Origin: Planctomycetota bacterium
GTDB lineage: Bacteria > Planctomycetota > JAJSAM01 > JAJVHW01
NCBI GenBank assembly: GCA_022072415.1
Contig: JAJVHW010000066.1
Location: forward strand, 1-48,893
Direction: 5' to 3'
DNA length: 48,893 bases
A model generated the notes under the pieces. That model was given only the letters and a program-made list of their open reading frames with translations, had not been told where the DNA came from and did not search any database. A program made the position numbers and the translations under genes. This document shows, one piece after another, positions 1-6,431 of this stretch; positions within the stretch are counted from its first letter, which is position 1; the number at the start of each line of letters is the position of its first letter.

Positions 1-92
1 TCGATCTGCTTCTGGTAGGCGCGCAGCGACGGATCCGGTTGCTCCGGACCCGCCGGGTTTTCGCCTGACTGCGCGCCGCCCCCGTAGGCCAT
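1..92 (-). CDS. Portal protein, N-terminus only (copy A)
   Basis: The start codon is at 92-90, and 30 codons are present before the window edge cuts the gene. The encoded start (MAYGGGAQSG...) is identical to that of the complete portal gene at 42147-44108, because this stretch lies in the 127-base exact repeat. Portal proteins form the dodecameric ring at the phage head vertex through which DNA is packaged and ejected. The gene lies just after the head protein gene (stop at 96-98), the same order as in copy B. Confidence 0.85.
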   Translation of the reverse strand, partial: MAYGGGAQSGENPAGPEQPDPSLRAYQKQI

Positions 93-127
93 TCGTTACG
101 CCACGAGGTAGGCCGATGCGCCGCCGG
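1..127. repeat. 127-base exact direct repeat (copy 1; copy 2 at 44017-44143)
   Basis: Bases 1-127 are identical to 44017-44143; base 128 is c where 44144 is a. The repeat covers the 5' end of the portal gene and the 3' end of the head protein gene. After it the two copies are homologous but diverged. Because it starts at the first base of the window, its true left limit is unseen. The length equals a common assembler k-mer size, which suggests a graph junction rather than a biological repeat. Confidence 0.9.
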
Positions 128-659
128 CGGTGTACGCCGAGCAGCGGAATCGCATGTAGCGGTACATGACGACCTCGCGGATCTCCGTCAGGCCGTCGTT
201 GGTGCCGCCGGTGGCGCCGATCGCCTCGTAGCCGTTGGCCGAGATGGCATCGGAGTACGACGGCGAGGACTGCCAATCGCTGTCGGACTGGTTGGAGCCC
301 TCGATCAACGCGGTGCCGTCGAAGGCCGCCGCCGCCGGGGTGTCGAGGATGACGGCCGCGGCGCTGTGCCCCTTCATGAACGGGGTGCGATCGCAGACCA
401 CGGCGCAGGTCGGGGTGCCGCCGAATGTGCCGTTGCCCACCGAGCCCAACAGCTTGAACGTGGTCGCCGTCACCTTCTCCAGCGTCCAGATCCCGTTGAT
501 GGCCGTCAGCCCGGTCGTGGCCTGAATAGCCAGCCGGTCCCCGGTACGCAGTCGATTACCCGCGTTCAGGGTCGCCACGCTGGGGGTCGCATTCGTTGCC
601 GTGGATACCACGAGACCGGCCGCCGCCGACGACACAACGCCAAGTGCTTGAACCTTCAT
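96..659 (-). CDS. Probable head decoration/accessory virion protein (copy A)
   Basis: This is a 187-residue protein with an excellent ribosome binding site (GAGGG, seven bases before the ATG). It is closely related along its whole length to the protein at 44112-44675. The N-terminal third is rich in Ala, Thr and Val. Around residues 38-75 it has the pattern TGDRLAIQATTGLTAINGIW then FKLLG, which resembles small beta-rich domains recurring in phage virion proteins. It ends in Ala-Tyr-Leu-Val-Ala. Its place next to the portal gene, behind a long conserved leader, suggests an abundant structural protein such as a decoration protein. That role is inferred from position and composition, not from a recognised family. 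Confidence 0.6.
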   Translation of the reverse strand: MKVQALGVVSSAAAGLVVSTATNATPSVATLNAGNRLRTGDRLAIQATTGLTAINGIWTLEKVTATTFKLLGSVGNGTFGGTPTCAVVCDRTPFMKGHSAAAVILDTPAAAAFDGTALIEGSNQSDSDWQSSPSYSDAISANGYEAIGATGGTNDGLTEIREVVMYRYMRFRCSAYTAGGASAYLVA

Positions 660-774
660 GTTGTTGCCCTCACTGTTCCGGCGCAGAACGCCCGCGCCAT
701 GCGGATCGGTGCTGGGGGCCCCCGATCAACCCTGCGCACCAGTATGCGAAGGGAAAGAGGGGGCGGCGCGACAC
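660..774 (-). promoter_or_regulatory. Conserved 5' leader of the head protein gene (copy A)
   Basis: This 115-base non-coding stretch precedes the head protein gene. About 50 bases nearest the gene (the GGGGGCCCCC-type palindrome, then CAGCACCGATCCGCATGGCG and GCGGGCGTTCTGCGCC) are almost unchanged in the leader at 44676-44792, while the distal halves differ. Conservation of non-coding DNA alongside diverged coding DNA suggests a late promoter or a structured mRNA leader. I could not assign clear -35 and -10 boxes. Confidence 0.5.
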
Positions 775-1266
775 TCAATGCACGGGCTCGCTCACCACCG
801 TCGCCCCGTTGGCCGGGTCCATCGGGTTGTCGAGTTCGATGCCCATCTGTGCGGCGAAGGCATACGCCTGGATGTGCCGGATGGTGTCCTGCAGGGCCTC
901 CTGCGCCCGGGCGGCGGCCTCGGCAGGCCCAGCGGCGGAGACCACCATCAGCGAGCCCCCGAGCAGCGCCCCCTCGACCTTCCGAAGCCCCACCTGGCCG
1001 GAGACGGTGAAGGCGAACAGGCCGCGCTCCGGGATGCCGCCCTCGTAGGTCGGCCGCGCCCCGATCATGTCCTTCAGCTGCGCCAGCGTGATCCAGTGCC
1101 GGGACTTTTGCAGGCGCTTGGTCACCCGTTCGAACTGCTGCTGGATGCGGCTCTGCTCGTAGGCTTCCTGCTCCGTGCGGGGCGAGGTGTCCCACGGGTT
1201 CTCGTAGATCGGCTTGTCCTCGGGCGCCACACGGGGAATGCGGGCGGGCTGCTTCGGCTCTGTCAT
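775..1266 (-). CDS. Conserved phage protein of unknown function in packaging module (copy A)
   Basis: This is a 163-residue protein whose ATG overlaps the TerL stop (ATGA), so it should be translationally coupled to terminase. The N-terminal 30 residues are charged and proline-rich (RIPRVAPEDKPIY...). A helical middle follows (residues 35-70), then a beta-rich part with GGIPERGLFAFTVSGQVGL, then alanine-rich helices. The protein at 44793-45335 shares the same plan and many identical stretches, including RVAPEDKPIY and YEGGI..RGLF. I do not recognise the family. Position suggests a terminase accessory or head assembly role, but nothing in the sequence shows this. Confidence 0.75.
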   Translation of the reverse strand: MTEPKQPARIPRVAPEDKPIYENPWDTSPRTEQEAYEQSRIQQQFERVTKRLQKSRHWITLAQLKDMIGARPTYEGGIPERGLFAFTVSGQVGLRKVEGALLGGSLMVVSAAGPAEAAARAQEALQDTIRHIQAYAFAAQMGIELDNPMDPANGATVVSEPVH

Positions 1267-2735
1267 CGTCGGTACCTCGATCTCGGCTTCTCGTCGCTCG
1301 TCAGTTTCAGGAATTGGTCGAAGGTCATGGCGCTCGGCCCCTCCGGCTTCGGCTTCGGCGCGTTGCGCATGTAGGGCCGCGACATGCAGGCGTACCGCGT
1401 TTCATCCGGCGCGTGGTCCTCGCTGCTGGTGTCCACGTCCTCTGCCCTGGCCGGGTCGTGCTGCAGGGCGGGCAGTGTACGGATGGTGTCCGTGCAGGTA
1501 GCGAAGAACACGATCATGGGGCGGCCCTCCTCGTCGCCTTTCAGGCGCGCGCGCAGCTGGTCCCAGCCGCCCATGGCGCCCTTCTGCGCCACCCGGGTAT
1601 TATCCGCCGGGCGCCAGGAGGCGGCGCGACCGCTGCCGAGATACATGCGCTCTGCAATCGAGGGGCCGCCGTCCTCGCGGAACGTGGAGGGGTCGATCAC
1701 GCCGTACTCGATCACCTCACCGCGCTCCCGCTGGGCGACGCCGGCGCCAACCTCCTCGGCGGTAAGCTTCAGCCCGACGTTGGGCTGCCCGGGCTGCATG
1801 CCGTACCACTCCCGGTACTTCACCAGGCACCCGCGGGCGAATTGCGGCAGGCACCCGTCGCTGACCGCGTACCAGCCCACGGAGAACGGCTTGGCCGAGC
1901 CCCAGTCGCAGGCGCGGAACCGCGCCCAATGGTCGGGCAGCGCCACGGGCTGCACGACGTGCCGCGCGTCGCTGAACTCAGGGAAGAATGAGCCGGCCAC
2001 AACGCTCCAGTCCCCCTCCAGCCAAGCGCGCACGAGTTCCTGGCTGCCGGACATCTGCAGGTTCGCGACGTAATCGGCGCCCAGGTAACGGTTGTCCTGC
2101 AGCCGGGAGGGGATGTAGATCCGATCGCGGCGCACCGTCTCTCCCGTCCATGGGTTCCGGAACTCCGAAGCCAGCATCGTCCACCCCTTGGGCGCCGGGT
2201 CGATGTAGCGGGCCTTTACCCAGTGGTGTCCGGGCCCGCCGGGGTTGCCTGTAGCGCGGAACCCGACCGGCACGCCGGCGCCGCTGCGCAGGGTGGCCAT
2301 GAGCTTCATGATCGGATTCGGCGAGGGGAAGTTGCCGATCTCCTCGATGTAGATCCGCGTGTAGCTGTGCCCCTGATAGGCGTCCGCGTCGGCATCGCGC
2401 TCGAGATAGGCGAAGCGCAGGCGGGCCCCGTTCGGGAACCGCCAGAGCTTGTCCTGCTCGTGGTACTGCGCGCCGATGAGGGGGTAGATGGACTTGCTGC
2501 GCTCGATGGTCTCGATGAGCTGCGTGCGTTCGCGGCGGATCATCAGGCCGATGGCGTTGGCGCCGTGTAGATCGGCATGGGAGAGCCACTCCCCCAGCAT
2601 GCCGTCCGTCTTCCCCCCGCCCCGCGCCCCTCCGTAGAAGACCTCGAAGACCGGGCAGGTGATGAGCGCCGTCTGCGGACCGGGCAGCGGCTCCCAGGCT
2701 ATTGCAGGCTCGGCGGCTGATGCTGTTCCCGCCAT
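1263..2735 (-). CDS. terL: Terminase large subunit, intein-free (copy A)
   Basis: This 490-residue packaging ATPase and nuclease translocates DNA through the portal and cuts concatemers. Walker A is GGARGGGKTD (residues 35-44, Lys42); Walker B is RIYIEEIG (127-134) with Glu131/132; the coupling motif GNPGGPG is at 163-169. The C-terminal RNase H-type nuclease shows Asp277 in CDWGSAKPFSVGW, Asp348 in GVIDPS, and Asp444 in SEDHAPDETRY. The homologous TerL at 45540-47864 carries an intein exactly between the residues equivalent to His441 and Ala442, so this copy is the uninterrupted form. The first ATG overlaps the TerS gene by 37 bases; homology with copy B begins at residue 14 (WEPLPGPQ), so a later start is possible. 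Confidence 0.95.
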   Translation of the reverse strand: MAGTASAAEPAIAWEPLPGPQTALITCPVFEVFYGGARGGGKTDGMLGEWLSHADLHGANAIGLMIRRERTQLIETIERSKSIYPLIGAQYHEQDKLWRFPNGARLRFAYLERDADADAYQGHSYTRIYIEEIGNFPSPNPIMKLMATLRSGAGVPVGFRATGNPGGPGHHWVKARYIDPAPKGWTMLASEFRNPWTGETVRRDRIYIPSRLQDNRYLGADYVANLQMSGSQELVRAWLEGDWSVVAGSFFPEFSDARHVVQPVALPDHWARFRACDWGSAKPFSVGWYAVSDGCLPQFARGCLVKYREWYGMQPGQPNVGLKLTAEEVGAGVAQRERGEVIEYGVIDPSTFREDGGPSIAERMYLGSGRAASWRPADNTRVAQKGAMGGWDQLRARLKGDEEGRPMIVFFATCTDTIRTLPALQHDPARAEDVDTSSEDHAPDETRYACMSRPYMRNAPKPKPEGPSAMTFDQFLKLTSDEKPRSRYRR

Positions 2736-2995
2736 TCGTCGACCGTGGCGGCCGGTTGCGGCAGCCGCACCACCCAGTTCGTTACGTTGACCCCGCCGGC
2801 AATCGTGAGCGGCAGGACCTTACCCAGCAGCGCCATGAAGGGCGCGGGGTTTTTCTTATTGGCCTGCCGCACCAGGTAGTCGACCCCGCCGGCCTTATCC
2901 AGCGCCTGCAGGACCATCTCCTTGAGCTGGGCGGATACCTTATTTGGGGAGCCCTTGGGCCGCCCTTTGCCTTTTCGTGTCAGTTGTCCGGCCAT
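2699..2995 (-). CDS. terS: Terminase small subunit (copy A)
   Basis: This is a 98-residue protein directly upstream of and overlapping TerL. The N-terminus is strongly basic (KGKGRPKGSPNKVS), a pattern typical of a family of phage small terminase proteins that recognise DNA. A helix-rich middle follows, with a short hydrophobic stretch near residues 53-62. Small terminases bind the packaging start site and load the large subunit. The assignment rests on the basic N-terminal signature and the position before TerL. It is shorter than, and clearly diverged from, the copy B protein at 47818-48225, although both start with a GRxKGSxNK-type motif. Confidence 0.75.
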   Translation of the reverse strand: MAGQLTRKGKGRPKGSPNKVSAQLKEMVLQALDKAGGVDYLVRQANKKNPAPFMALLGKVLPLTIAGGVNVTNWVVRLPQPAATVDEWREQHQPPSLQ

Positions 2996-3004
2996 TGTGT
3001 TGCA

Positions 3005-3262
3005 CTATTGCGACAGTATAGAACGATCCGCCGCCCCATTCGTGAACAACCCCGAGCCGGGCGTCGAGTTGTACGACTGCGAGGTCTCCCACGCCGGGCG
3101 AAAGACGGCGTTCTCGACGCGCTCCACCCGCTTGTCCAGGCCGTCGACCTGCGCCCCGAGCTTGGCCTGCGCCACGTAGGAGCTACCCGCCGCACAGAGC
3201 ACGCCGATGAGTGCCGCCTCGAGCACGCGGGCGCCGATCCCTTTGAGCGCCTCTCCGGCCAT
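3005..3262 (-). CDS. Small single-span membrane protein
   Basis: This 85-residue protein has one predicted membrane helix near residues 13-32 (VLEAALIGVLCAAGSSYVAQ). A charged heptad-like helix (VDGLDKRVERVENAVFR) and a Ser/Gly-rich tail follow. It sits where copy B has the longer membrane/coiled-coil protein at 48261-48776, which has the same order of hydrophobic segment then coiled coil, so the two may be distant or analogous. The function is unknown; a role in lysis or membrane anchoring is only suggested by the neighbourhood. Confidence 0.65.
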   Translation of the reverse strand: MAGEALKGIGARVLEAALIGVLCAAGSSYVAQAKLGAQVDGLDKRVERVENAVFRPAWETSQSYNSTPGSGLFTNGAADRSILSQ

Positions 3263-3265
3263 GGG

Positions 3266-3412
3266 TCACAGGATCCAGTCCACGAGCGCGGCGAGGTATC
3301 CACCGGCCCAGTAGGAAAGCGCGACGGAGACGGTGCAGATCACCAGCGTCTCCACGGTCCGGATGGTGAACACCGGGTGACGTCGCACGAAGTCCCCGGT
3401 GCGCCCCTTCAT
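3266..3412 (-). CDS. 48-residue membrane protein
   Basis: A short gene with a strong ribosome binding site (GAGGGAGAG, about six bases before the ATG). The first 19 residues are basic (MKGRTGDFVRRHPVFTIR). One membrane helix (about 20-45, ETLVICTVSVALSYWAGGYL) follows, and the stop comes three residues after Asp-Trp. It lies between the 30-residue peptide gene and the 85-residue protein in a tightly packed lysis region, so a small holin-like or holin-partner role is possible but unproven. Confidence 0.55.
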   Translation of the reverse strand: MKGRTGDFVRRHPVFTIRTVETLVICTVSVALSYWAGGYLAALVDWIL

Positions 3413-3444
3413 CGGGCTCTCCCTCAGTGTCTTGATGCACATGC

Positions 3445-3537
3445 CTATTCTCCCCTCCGTTGCTTGAAGACCTGCCGCAGCCTCGCCAGCAGCTCGAGCA
3501 GCGCCATCAGCCAGCCCGGCAGCGGCGAACCGCTCAT
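3445..3537 (-). CDS. MSG-family microprotein, copy 1 (30 residues)
   Basis: The peptide begins Met-Ser-Gly, has a Pro and a Trp within residues 4-9, a hydrophobic centre (LMALLELLARL) and a basic tail (KQRRGE). The same plan recurs at 4740-4838 and 48780-48872. Its ATG overlaps the stop of the upstream lipoprotein gene (ATGA), as does the copy at 48872. A size of about 30 residues with a membrane-seeking middle and basic end fits a small membrane-active peptide. The function is unknown. Confidence 0.6.
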   Translation of the reverse strand: MSGSPLPGWLMALLELLARLRQVFKQRRGE

Positions 3538-3719
3538 TGCCCGCACAACCATTTGTGCTGCGCAGCCGTGGCCGGGTGCGTGCACGTCTGCTGCGTCACC
3601 AGCACGCCCAGCCCCGCTCCGACGGCGACCGCGCAGCCCTGCAGGGGCGTCGCGAGCAGAACGGCGACAAGGAGCAAGCAGAGCGCGCGCATATTGGCCT
3701 GATGATGCCTGCGCGTCAT
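3534..3719 (-). CDS. Small lipoprotein, possible outer-membrane spanin
   Basis: This is a 61-residue protein with a basic start, a hydrophobic signal (ALCLLLVAVLLATPLQGC) and a lipobox LQGC, giving a mature lipoprotein of about 32 residues. Its tail reads HKWLCGQ; the partial gene at 48869-48893 ends in the comparable KIRACTQ. A short lipoprotein in a lysis cassette is the usual form of an o-spanin, but mature o-spanins normally have a proline-rich stretch that is not obvious here. The start ATG overlaps the stop of the upstream HNH fragment; an internal Met at residue 10 is an alternative start. Confidence 0.6.
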   Translation of the reverse strand: MTRRHHQANMRALCLLLVAVLLATPLQGCAVAVGAGLGVLVTQQTCTHPATAAQHKWLCGQ

Positions 3720-3799
3720 GCCGGCAGCGGGCCGCGCCAAGGCCAGCATTCGTTATCTCCGCCCACCGCGACACGCGACCAGAACCGATCGGGCTTCAT
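3716..3799 (-). pseudogene. Remnant of an HNH endonuclease gene (N-terminal 27 codons)
   Basis: A 27-codon frame starting at the ATGA overlap with the protease stop. The product contains RFWSRVAVGGDNECWPWRG, which matches the usual N-terminal opening of stand-alone phage HNH endonucleases (RFWxKV ... CWxWxG). The frame then stops, and I find no HNH catalytic core in any frame downstream. It is therefore probably the left end of a decayed or deleted HNH gene, still embedded in the chain of overlapping genes. A short functional peptide cannot be excluded. Confidence 0.5.
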
Positions 3800-4740
3800 C
3801 GTGCGCACGCCTCTATCCAGTCGGCATAGGATGAAACGCGGGTGTAAACTCCCGGCCATTCCGCGCGCGCGCAGCCAACCCCGAAGCTGGTGATCCCCGC
3901 CTGCCGGCCCCCAGCAATCAACGGGCCGCCGCTGTCCCCTTGGCAACTGCCACGGCCCTCCCCGTCAGCGCACACCATCTTGGCGGTGATCCCGCCGTTG
4001 TATGCTGCGGCGCACACTTCATTGCCCGTGATCGGGACGTCCACGTGCTGGAGCGCGTCCGGGGTCTGTGCATCGCCCTCGTTCAGGACCCCCCAGCCGA
4101 TCGCCGTAGCGGCGCCCGTCTGCGGCGCCTCACCGAGCGTCACGGGCAGCGCGGACACCGGCGCGTCCAGCGTGAGCAGACTGATATCATCGGTCATGGT
4201 GCTTGGGTTGTAATCAGCGTGCCGTATGGCGCGCGCCACCGTGCGGACCTCGCCACCGCCCGCGGAAAGATCCACTCGGCCGACGACCACTCGATCCCCG
4301 GGCAGCACTTCGCAGTGCGCGGCTGTCAGGATGTGCAGGGGGTCGATCACCGTCCCGCCGCAGTAGTGCGCGCCCCACGGGGCTTGGATGCTCGCCATCC
4401 ATGGGTACTGGTTCAGCGAAGCCGGCGTGCCGCCGACGATACGCGGCGTGGCGCGACCGAGGAGCCCGAGCACCGGAGTGCGGCGATTCTCCACAGCACG
4501 GCAGGCCGTCGGTTCCGGCTTGGGGGCATCCGGGGGAACCGGAGCGGTAGGCGGCACAGGCGGCGGGGACTCCTCGACCGGCGCCGGCGGCTGTTGCGCG
4601 CAACCCACGAACAGGGAGCCGATGAATAAGGCCGCCCCTAGCACCAAGATGATCTTGAACAGCATCAGCATGTCGTCGCAGAAGTCCTTGATCCGCTCCC
4701 ACGGTTCCCGCACCGGGCCATTGTTCCAGCCGCCGCCCAT
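3796..4740 (-). CDS. Membrane-anchored chymotrypsin-fold (S1A) serine protease
   Basis: A 314-residue protein that starts after a good ribosome binding site (AGGAG, eight bases). It has a cytoplasmic N-terminus, a hydrophobic segment (about 27-46) ending in lipobox-like FVGC (Cys47), and a proline-rich linker (51-77). A complete S1A domain follows from a zymogen-style activation point PR/IVGG (100-104). The triad is His142 in LTAAHC, Asp185 in DDISLL and Ser270 in CQGDSGGP; the C-terminal PGVYTRVSSYADWI is classic. The residue six before the serine (trypsin position 189) is Gly264, so trypsin-like Arg/Lys specificity is not expected. It lies in the lysis cassette and is coupled on both sides to tiny genes. 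Such proteases are rare in phages. An envelope-degrading or exclusion role is inference. Confidence 0.93.
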   Translation of the reverse strand: MGGGWNNGPVREPWERIKDFCDDMLMLFKIILVLGAALFIGSLFVGCAQQPPAPVEESPPPVPPTAPVPPDAPKPEPTACRAVENRRTPVLGLLGRATPRIVGGTPASLNQYPWMASIQAPWGAHYCGGTVIDPLHILTAAHCEVLPGDRVVVGRVDLSAGGGEVRTVARAIRHADYNPSTMTDDISLLTLDAPVSALPVTLGEAPQTGAATAIGWGVLNEGDAQTPDALQHVDVPITGNEVCAAAYNGGITAKMVCADGEGRGSCQGDSGGPLIAGGRQAGITSFGVGCARAEWPGVYTRVSSYADWIEACAR

Positions 4741-4838
4741 TACTGCTTCTCCTGTTCGCGCCTGCGCCGCCACGGCCAGCGGATGGTGAACAGCCAGAGG
4801 ACCGGCCGAGCCCACCAAGGCACGTAGAAGCCGCTCAC
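4740..4838 (-). CDS. MSG-family microprotein, copy 2 (32 residues)
   Basis: It starts at GTG overlapping the TGA of the upstream lipoprotein gene (GTGA), and its TAA overlaps the protease ATG. The product opens Met-Ser-Gly-Phe-Tyr-Val-Pro-Trp-Trp, continues with a hydrophobic, Trp-rich centre (VLWLFTIRWPW) and ends with a run of Arg, Glu, Lys and Gln. It closely resembles the peptides at 3445-3537 and 48780-48872 in length, opening and charge plan. It may be a duplicated small membrane peptide of the lysis cassette. Confidence 0.55.
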   Translation of the reverse strand: MSGFYVPWWARPVLWLFTIRWPWRRRREQEKQ

Positions 4839-5044
4839 GGCGTCACCCGCTCGATCGCCTTGCCGGCCGCCTCAATGGCCTCCTTGCCCGGGGGCGTGCG
4901 GCATTCATCGTCCCAGTGCCGGGCGGTGTCCGCCGCCGTGGCCACGCCGCCTAAGACGGCGAAGGCGCCGCCCAAGGCCTGCCAACAGCCCGTGAGGGCG
5001 CTGCAGAGCACCCCCACGAGCAGGATTTTCCCTACTTGGCCCAC
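4835..5044 (-). CDS. Small lipoprotein
   Basis: A 69-residue protein starting at GTG. The signal segment KILLVGVLCSALTGC ends in lipobox LTGC. The mature part has a hydrophobic, Gly/Ala-rich helix (ALGGAFAVLGGVATAADTA), then a charged region with one further Cys and a closing amphipathic helix (KEAIEAAGKAIERV). It overlaps the preceding gene by 13 bases and the following microprotein by four. A second candidate o-spanin or other envelope lipoprotein; I cannot assign a family. Confidence 0.6.
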   Translation of the reverse strand: MGQVGKILLVGVLCSALTGCWQALGGAFAVLGGVATAADTARHWDDECRTPPGKEAIEAAGKAIERVTP

Positions 5045-5526
5045 GGCGAGAAGCCGGTCACCACCACCTTCTTGCCCGTGACCGCAACCGCCGTGCCGCT
5101 GCCGGTCGCCTGCGTGTCCTTCGGGACGTAGACCTTCACGTCGCCGGCCATCGGCAGCGGGGCGCCGTTGGCCCAGGCGAGCAGCATGGCCTTGATGTCG
5201 CCGATGAACTTCAGGAACCCGCGCATCGCCACGGCCACCATGATGCCGACCACGGCCGGCCAGCCCTTGTTCGGCAGGTCATCGGCCACCGCGGCGAGCG
5301 CGGCGATGAGGGCACCCAGGGCGCCGTCGAGCGGCACGATGAGGGCGCGGGGCACGAGCTTCCAGATCGCGAGCGCGACCGTTACGACCAGGGGGCCCAG
5401 CACCGACCAGATCGCCGAGTCGAGCACGCCGGAGAGCCCCGGCAGGTTGGCCGCCACATCGCCTGCGTTGCAGCCGGCGAACAGGGCGAGGAAAGGCAGC
5501 AGATACAGCGTCTTGGCACACTTCAT
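5032..5526 (-). CDS. Lipoprotein-signal membrane protein, candidate holin
   Basis: This 164-residue protein has an AGGAGG ribosome binding site seven bases before the ATG. The signal (TLYLLPFLALFAGC) carries lipobox FAGC. Two or three hydrophobic segments follow (about 37-60, 67-84 and 90-105). The last third is soluble and beta-rich (VKVYVPKDTQ ... KVVVTGFSPWAK). A phage lysis cassette needs a holin, and this is the most hydrophobic protein in the group. A lipid-modified N-terminus would be unusual for a holin, so this role is a guess. Confidence 0.6.
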   Translation of the reverse strand: MKCAKTLYLLPFLALFAGCNAGDVAANLPGLSGVLDSAIWSVLGPLVVTVALAIWKLVPRALIVPLDGALGALIAALAAVADDLPNKGWPAVVGIMVAVAMRGFLKFIGDIKAMLLAWANGAPLPMAGDVKVYVPKDTQATGSGTAVAVTGKKVVVTGFSPWAK

Positions 5527-5537
5527 AGTGAGGCCTC

Positions 5538-5912
5538 CTATTCAGGGTTGACTGCAAACTTGTGCGCGCCGCGGGCACAGTTGTTCACCTCCCGCCCGAG
5601 CAGCACCGCCGGCCCGAGGTTCGCCTCGGAGTCATCCGGCTGCATGGCGATGATGGTGCAGGCCTGCGCATCGCCCCGGAAACACGAGGGCGGAACGCCG
5701 TGCCCCATCGGGGGGGGGCTGCCATTGCGTGCCATGCACTCCCGCACCACCTGCACCGCGCTCGGGTAGAGCACCAGCTCCGCCTTGACGATGACCGGCT
5801 CGGCCGGCTCGGCGCGCACTTCACTCGTCGCGAGCAGGATAGAGGCCGCGGCGAGGGCCAGCGCGACAACGCCGGCGGCGAGCTCGTCTACGAGGATGCG
5901 GGGGCTCAGCAT
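5538..5912 (-). CDS. Membrane-anchored cysteine-containing lysis-region protein
   Basis: A 124-residue protein directly after lysozyme, overlapping it by seven bases. A membrane helix lies at residues 8-32 (ELAAGVVALALAAASILLAT). The outside part has four Cys residues (CMARNG, SCFRG, AC, NNCARG), likely forming disulfides in the periplasm. The position after endolysin is typical for a spanin component, and the N-terminal anchor fits an i-spanin-like topology. The expected long coiled coil is missing, so the identification is weak. Confidence 0.6.
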   Translation of the reverse strand: MLSPRILVDELAAGVVALALAAASILLATSEVRAEPAEPVIVKAELVLYPSAVQVVRECMARNGSPPPMGHGVPPSCFRGDAQACTIIAMQPDDSEANLGPAVLLGREVNNCARGAHKFAVNPE

Positions 5913-6388
5913 GGCCGGATGTCCGTCGGTGGCTCGCCGGTGCGCATCATGCTCGCCAGGCGGTGCGCACGCTGGCCGGGGCGCAGGCCCACCTGGCGCG
6001 CCCACTTGCTTTGCAGCATGGCCGTGGCCGCGTCCTCGTAATTGCCGGCCTTGATGAGCGACAGCGTGGTCTTGAAGGTGAGCAGCTTTGCGATCCCGAG
6101 GTTGAACGCCATGTCGAGCAGGGCGCGCTGCCGCACGCCGTCGAGCTTGCGCCACCAGGGGAGGTGGTAGTCCAGATCTTCGACCTTCTCCTCGATATCG
6201 TTGCGCAGCAGGTACAGCGCCTCCTCCCGCGTGATGCCGCCTCCCTTGCGCTTGTCGATGAGCCGGCCGATCCCGATCGTCCACCAGCCGAGCGAGTCCT
6301 GATAGGCGTGCGGGACAAAGCCCTCGTGCTGGATGAGCTGGCAGCCCATCGCGTGGTAGTCGAGGATCGAGTCCGGTAGATCGCTCAT
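5906..6388 (-). CDS. Endolysin, T4-type lysozyme (GH24)
   Basis: A 160-residue muramidase that cleaves the MurNAc-GlcNAc bond of peptidoglycan. The catalytic pattern HEGFVPHAYQDSLGWWTIG gives Glu22, Asp31 and Thr37, with exactly the spacing of T4 lysozyme Glu11, Asp20 and Thr26. The family C-terminal helices include ALLDMAFNLG (89-98) and WARQVGLRPG. There is no signal peptide or signal-anchor, so it should accumulate in the cytoplasm and need a holin. It is preceded by the GGAGCGACACT element at 6419-6431 (as read on the plus strand). Confidence 0.93.
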   Translation of the reverse strand: MSDLPDSILDYHAMGCQLIQHEGFVPHAYQDSLGWWTIGIGRLIDKRKGGGITREEALYLLRNDIEEKVEDLDYHLPWWRKLDGVRQRALLDMAFNLGIAKLLTFKTTLSLIKAGNYEDAATAMLQSKWARQVGLRPGQRAHRLASMMRTGEPPTDIRPC

Positions 6389-6418
6389 GACCCCATCATG
6401 CGCCGGTCGTCAGGGCGG

Positions 6419-6431
6419 GGAGCGACACTCA
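6419..6431 (-). promoter_or_regulatory. Copy of the TGAGTGTCGCTCC element before lysozyme
   Basis: On the minus strand the sequence tgagtgtcgctcc begins with the stop codon of the gene at 6429-6635 and ends 31 bases before the lysozyme ATG. The same 13-mer, with the TGA again serving as a stop codon, is at 44783-44795; a one-base variant is at 765-777, and the last 11 bases recur at 33242-33252. Confidence 0.45.

Noticed and set aside
3183-3440. An 85-codon minus-strand frame over the small membrane genes
   Set aside because: It is Arg/Gly-rich and overlaps two better frames with ribosome binding sites.
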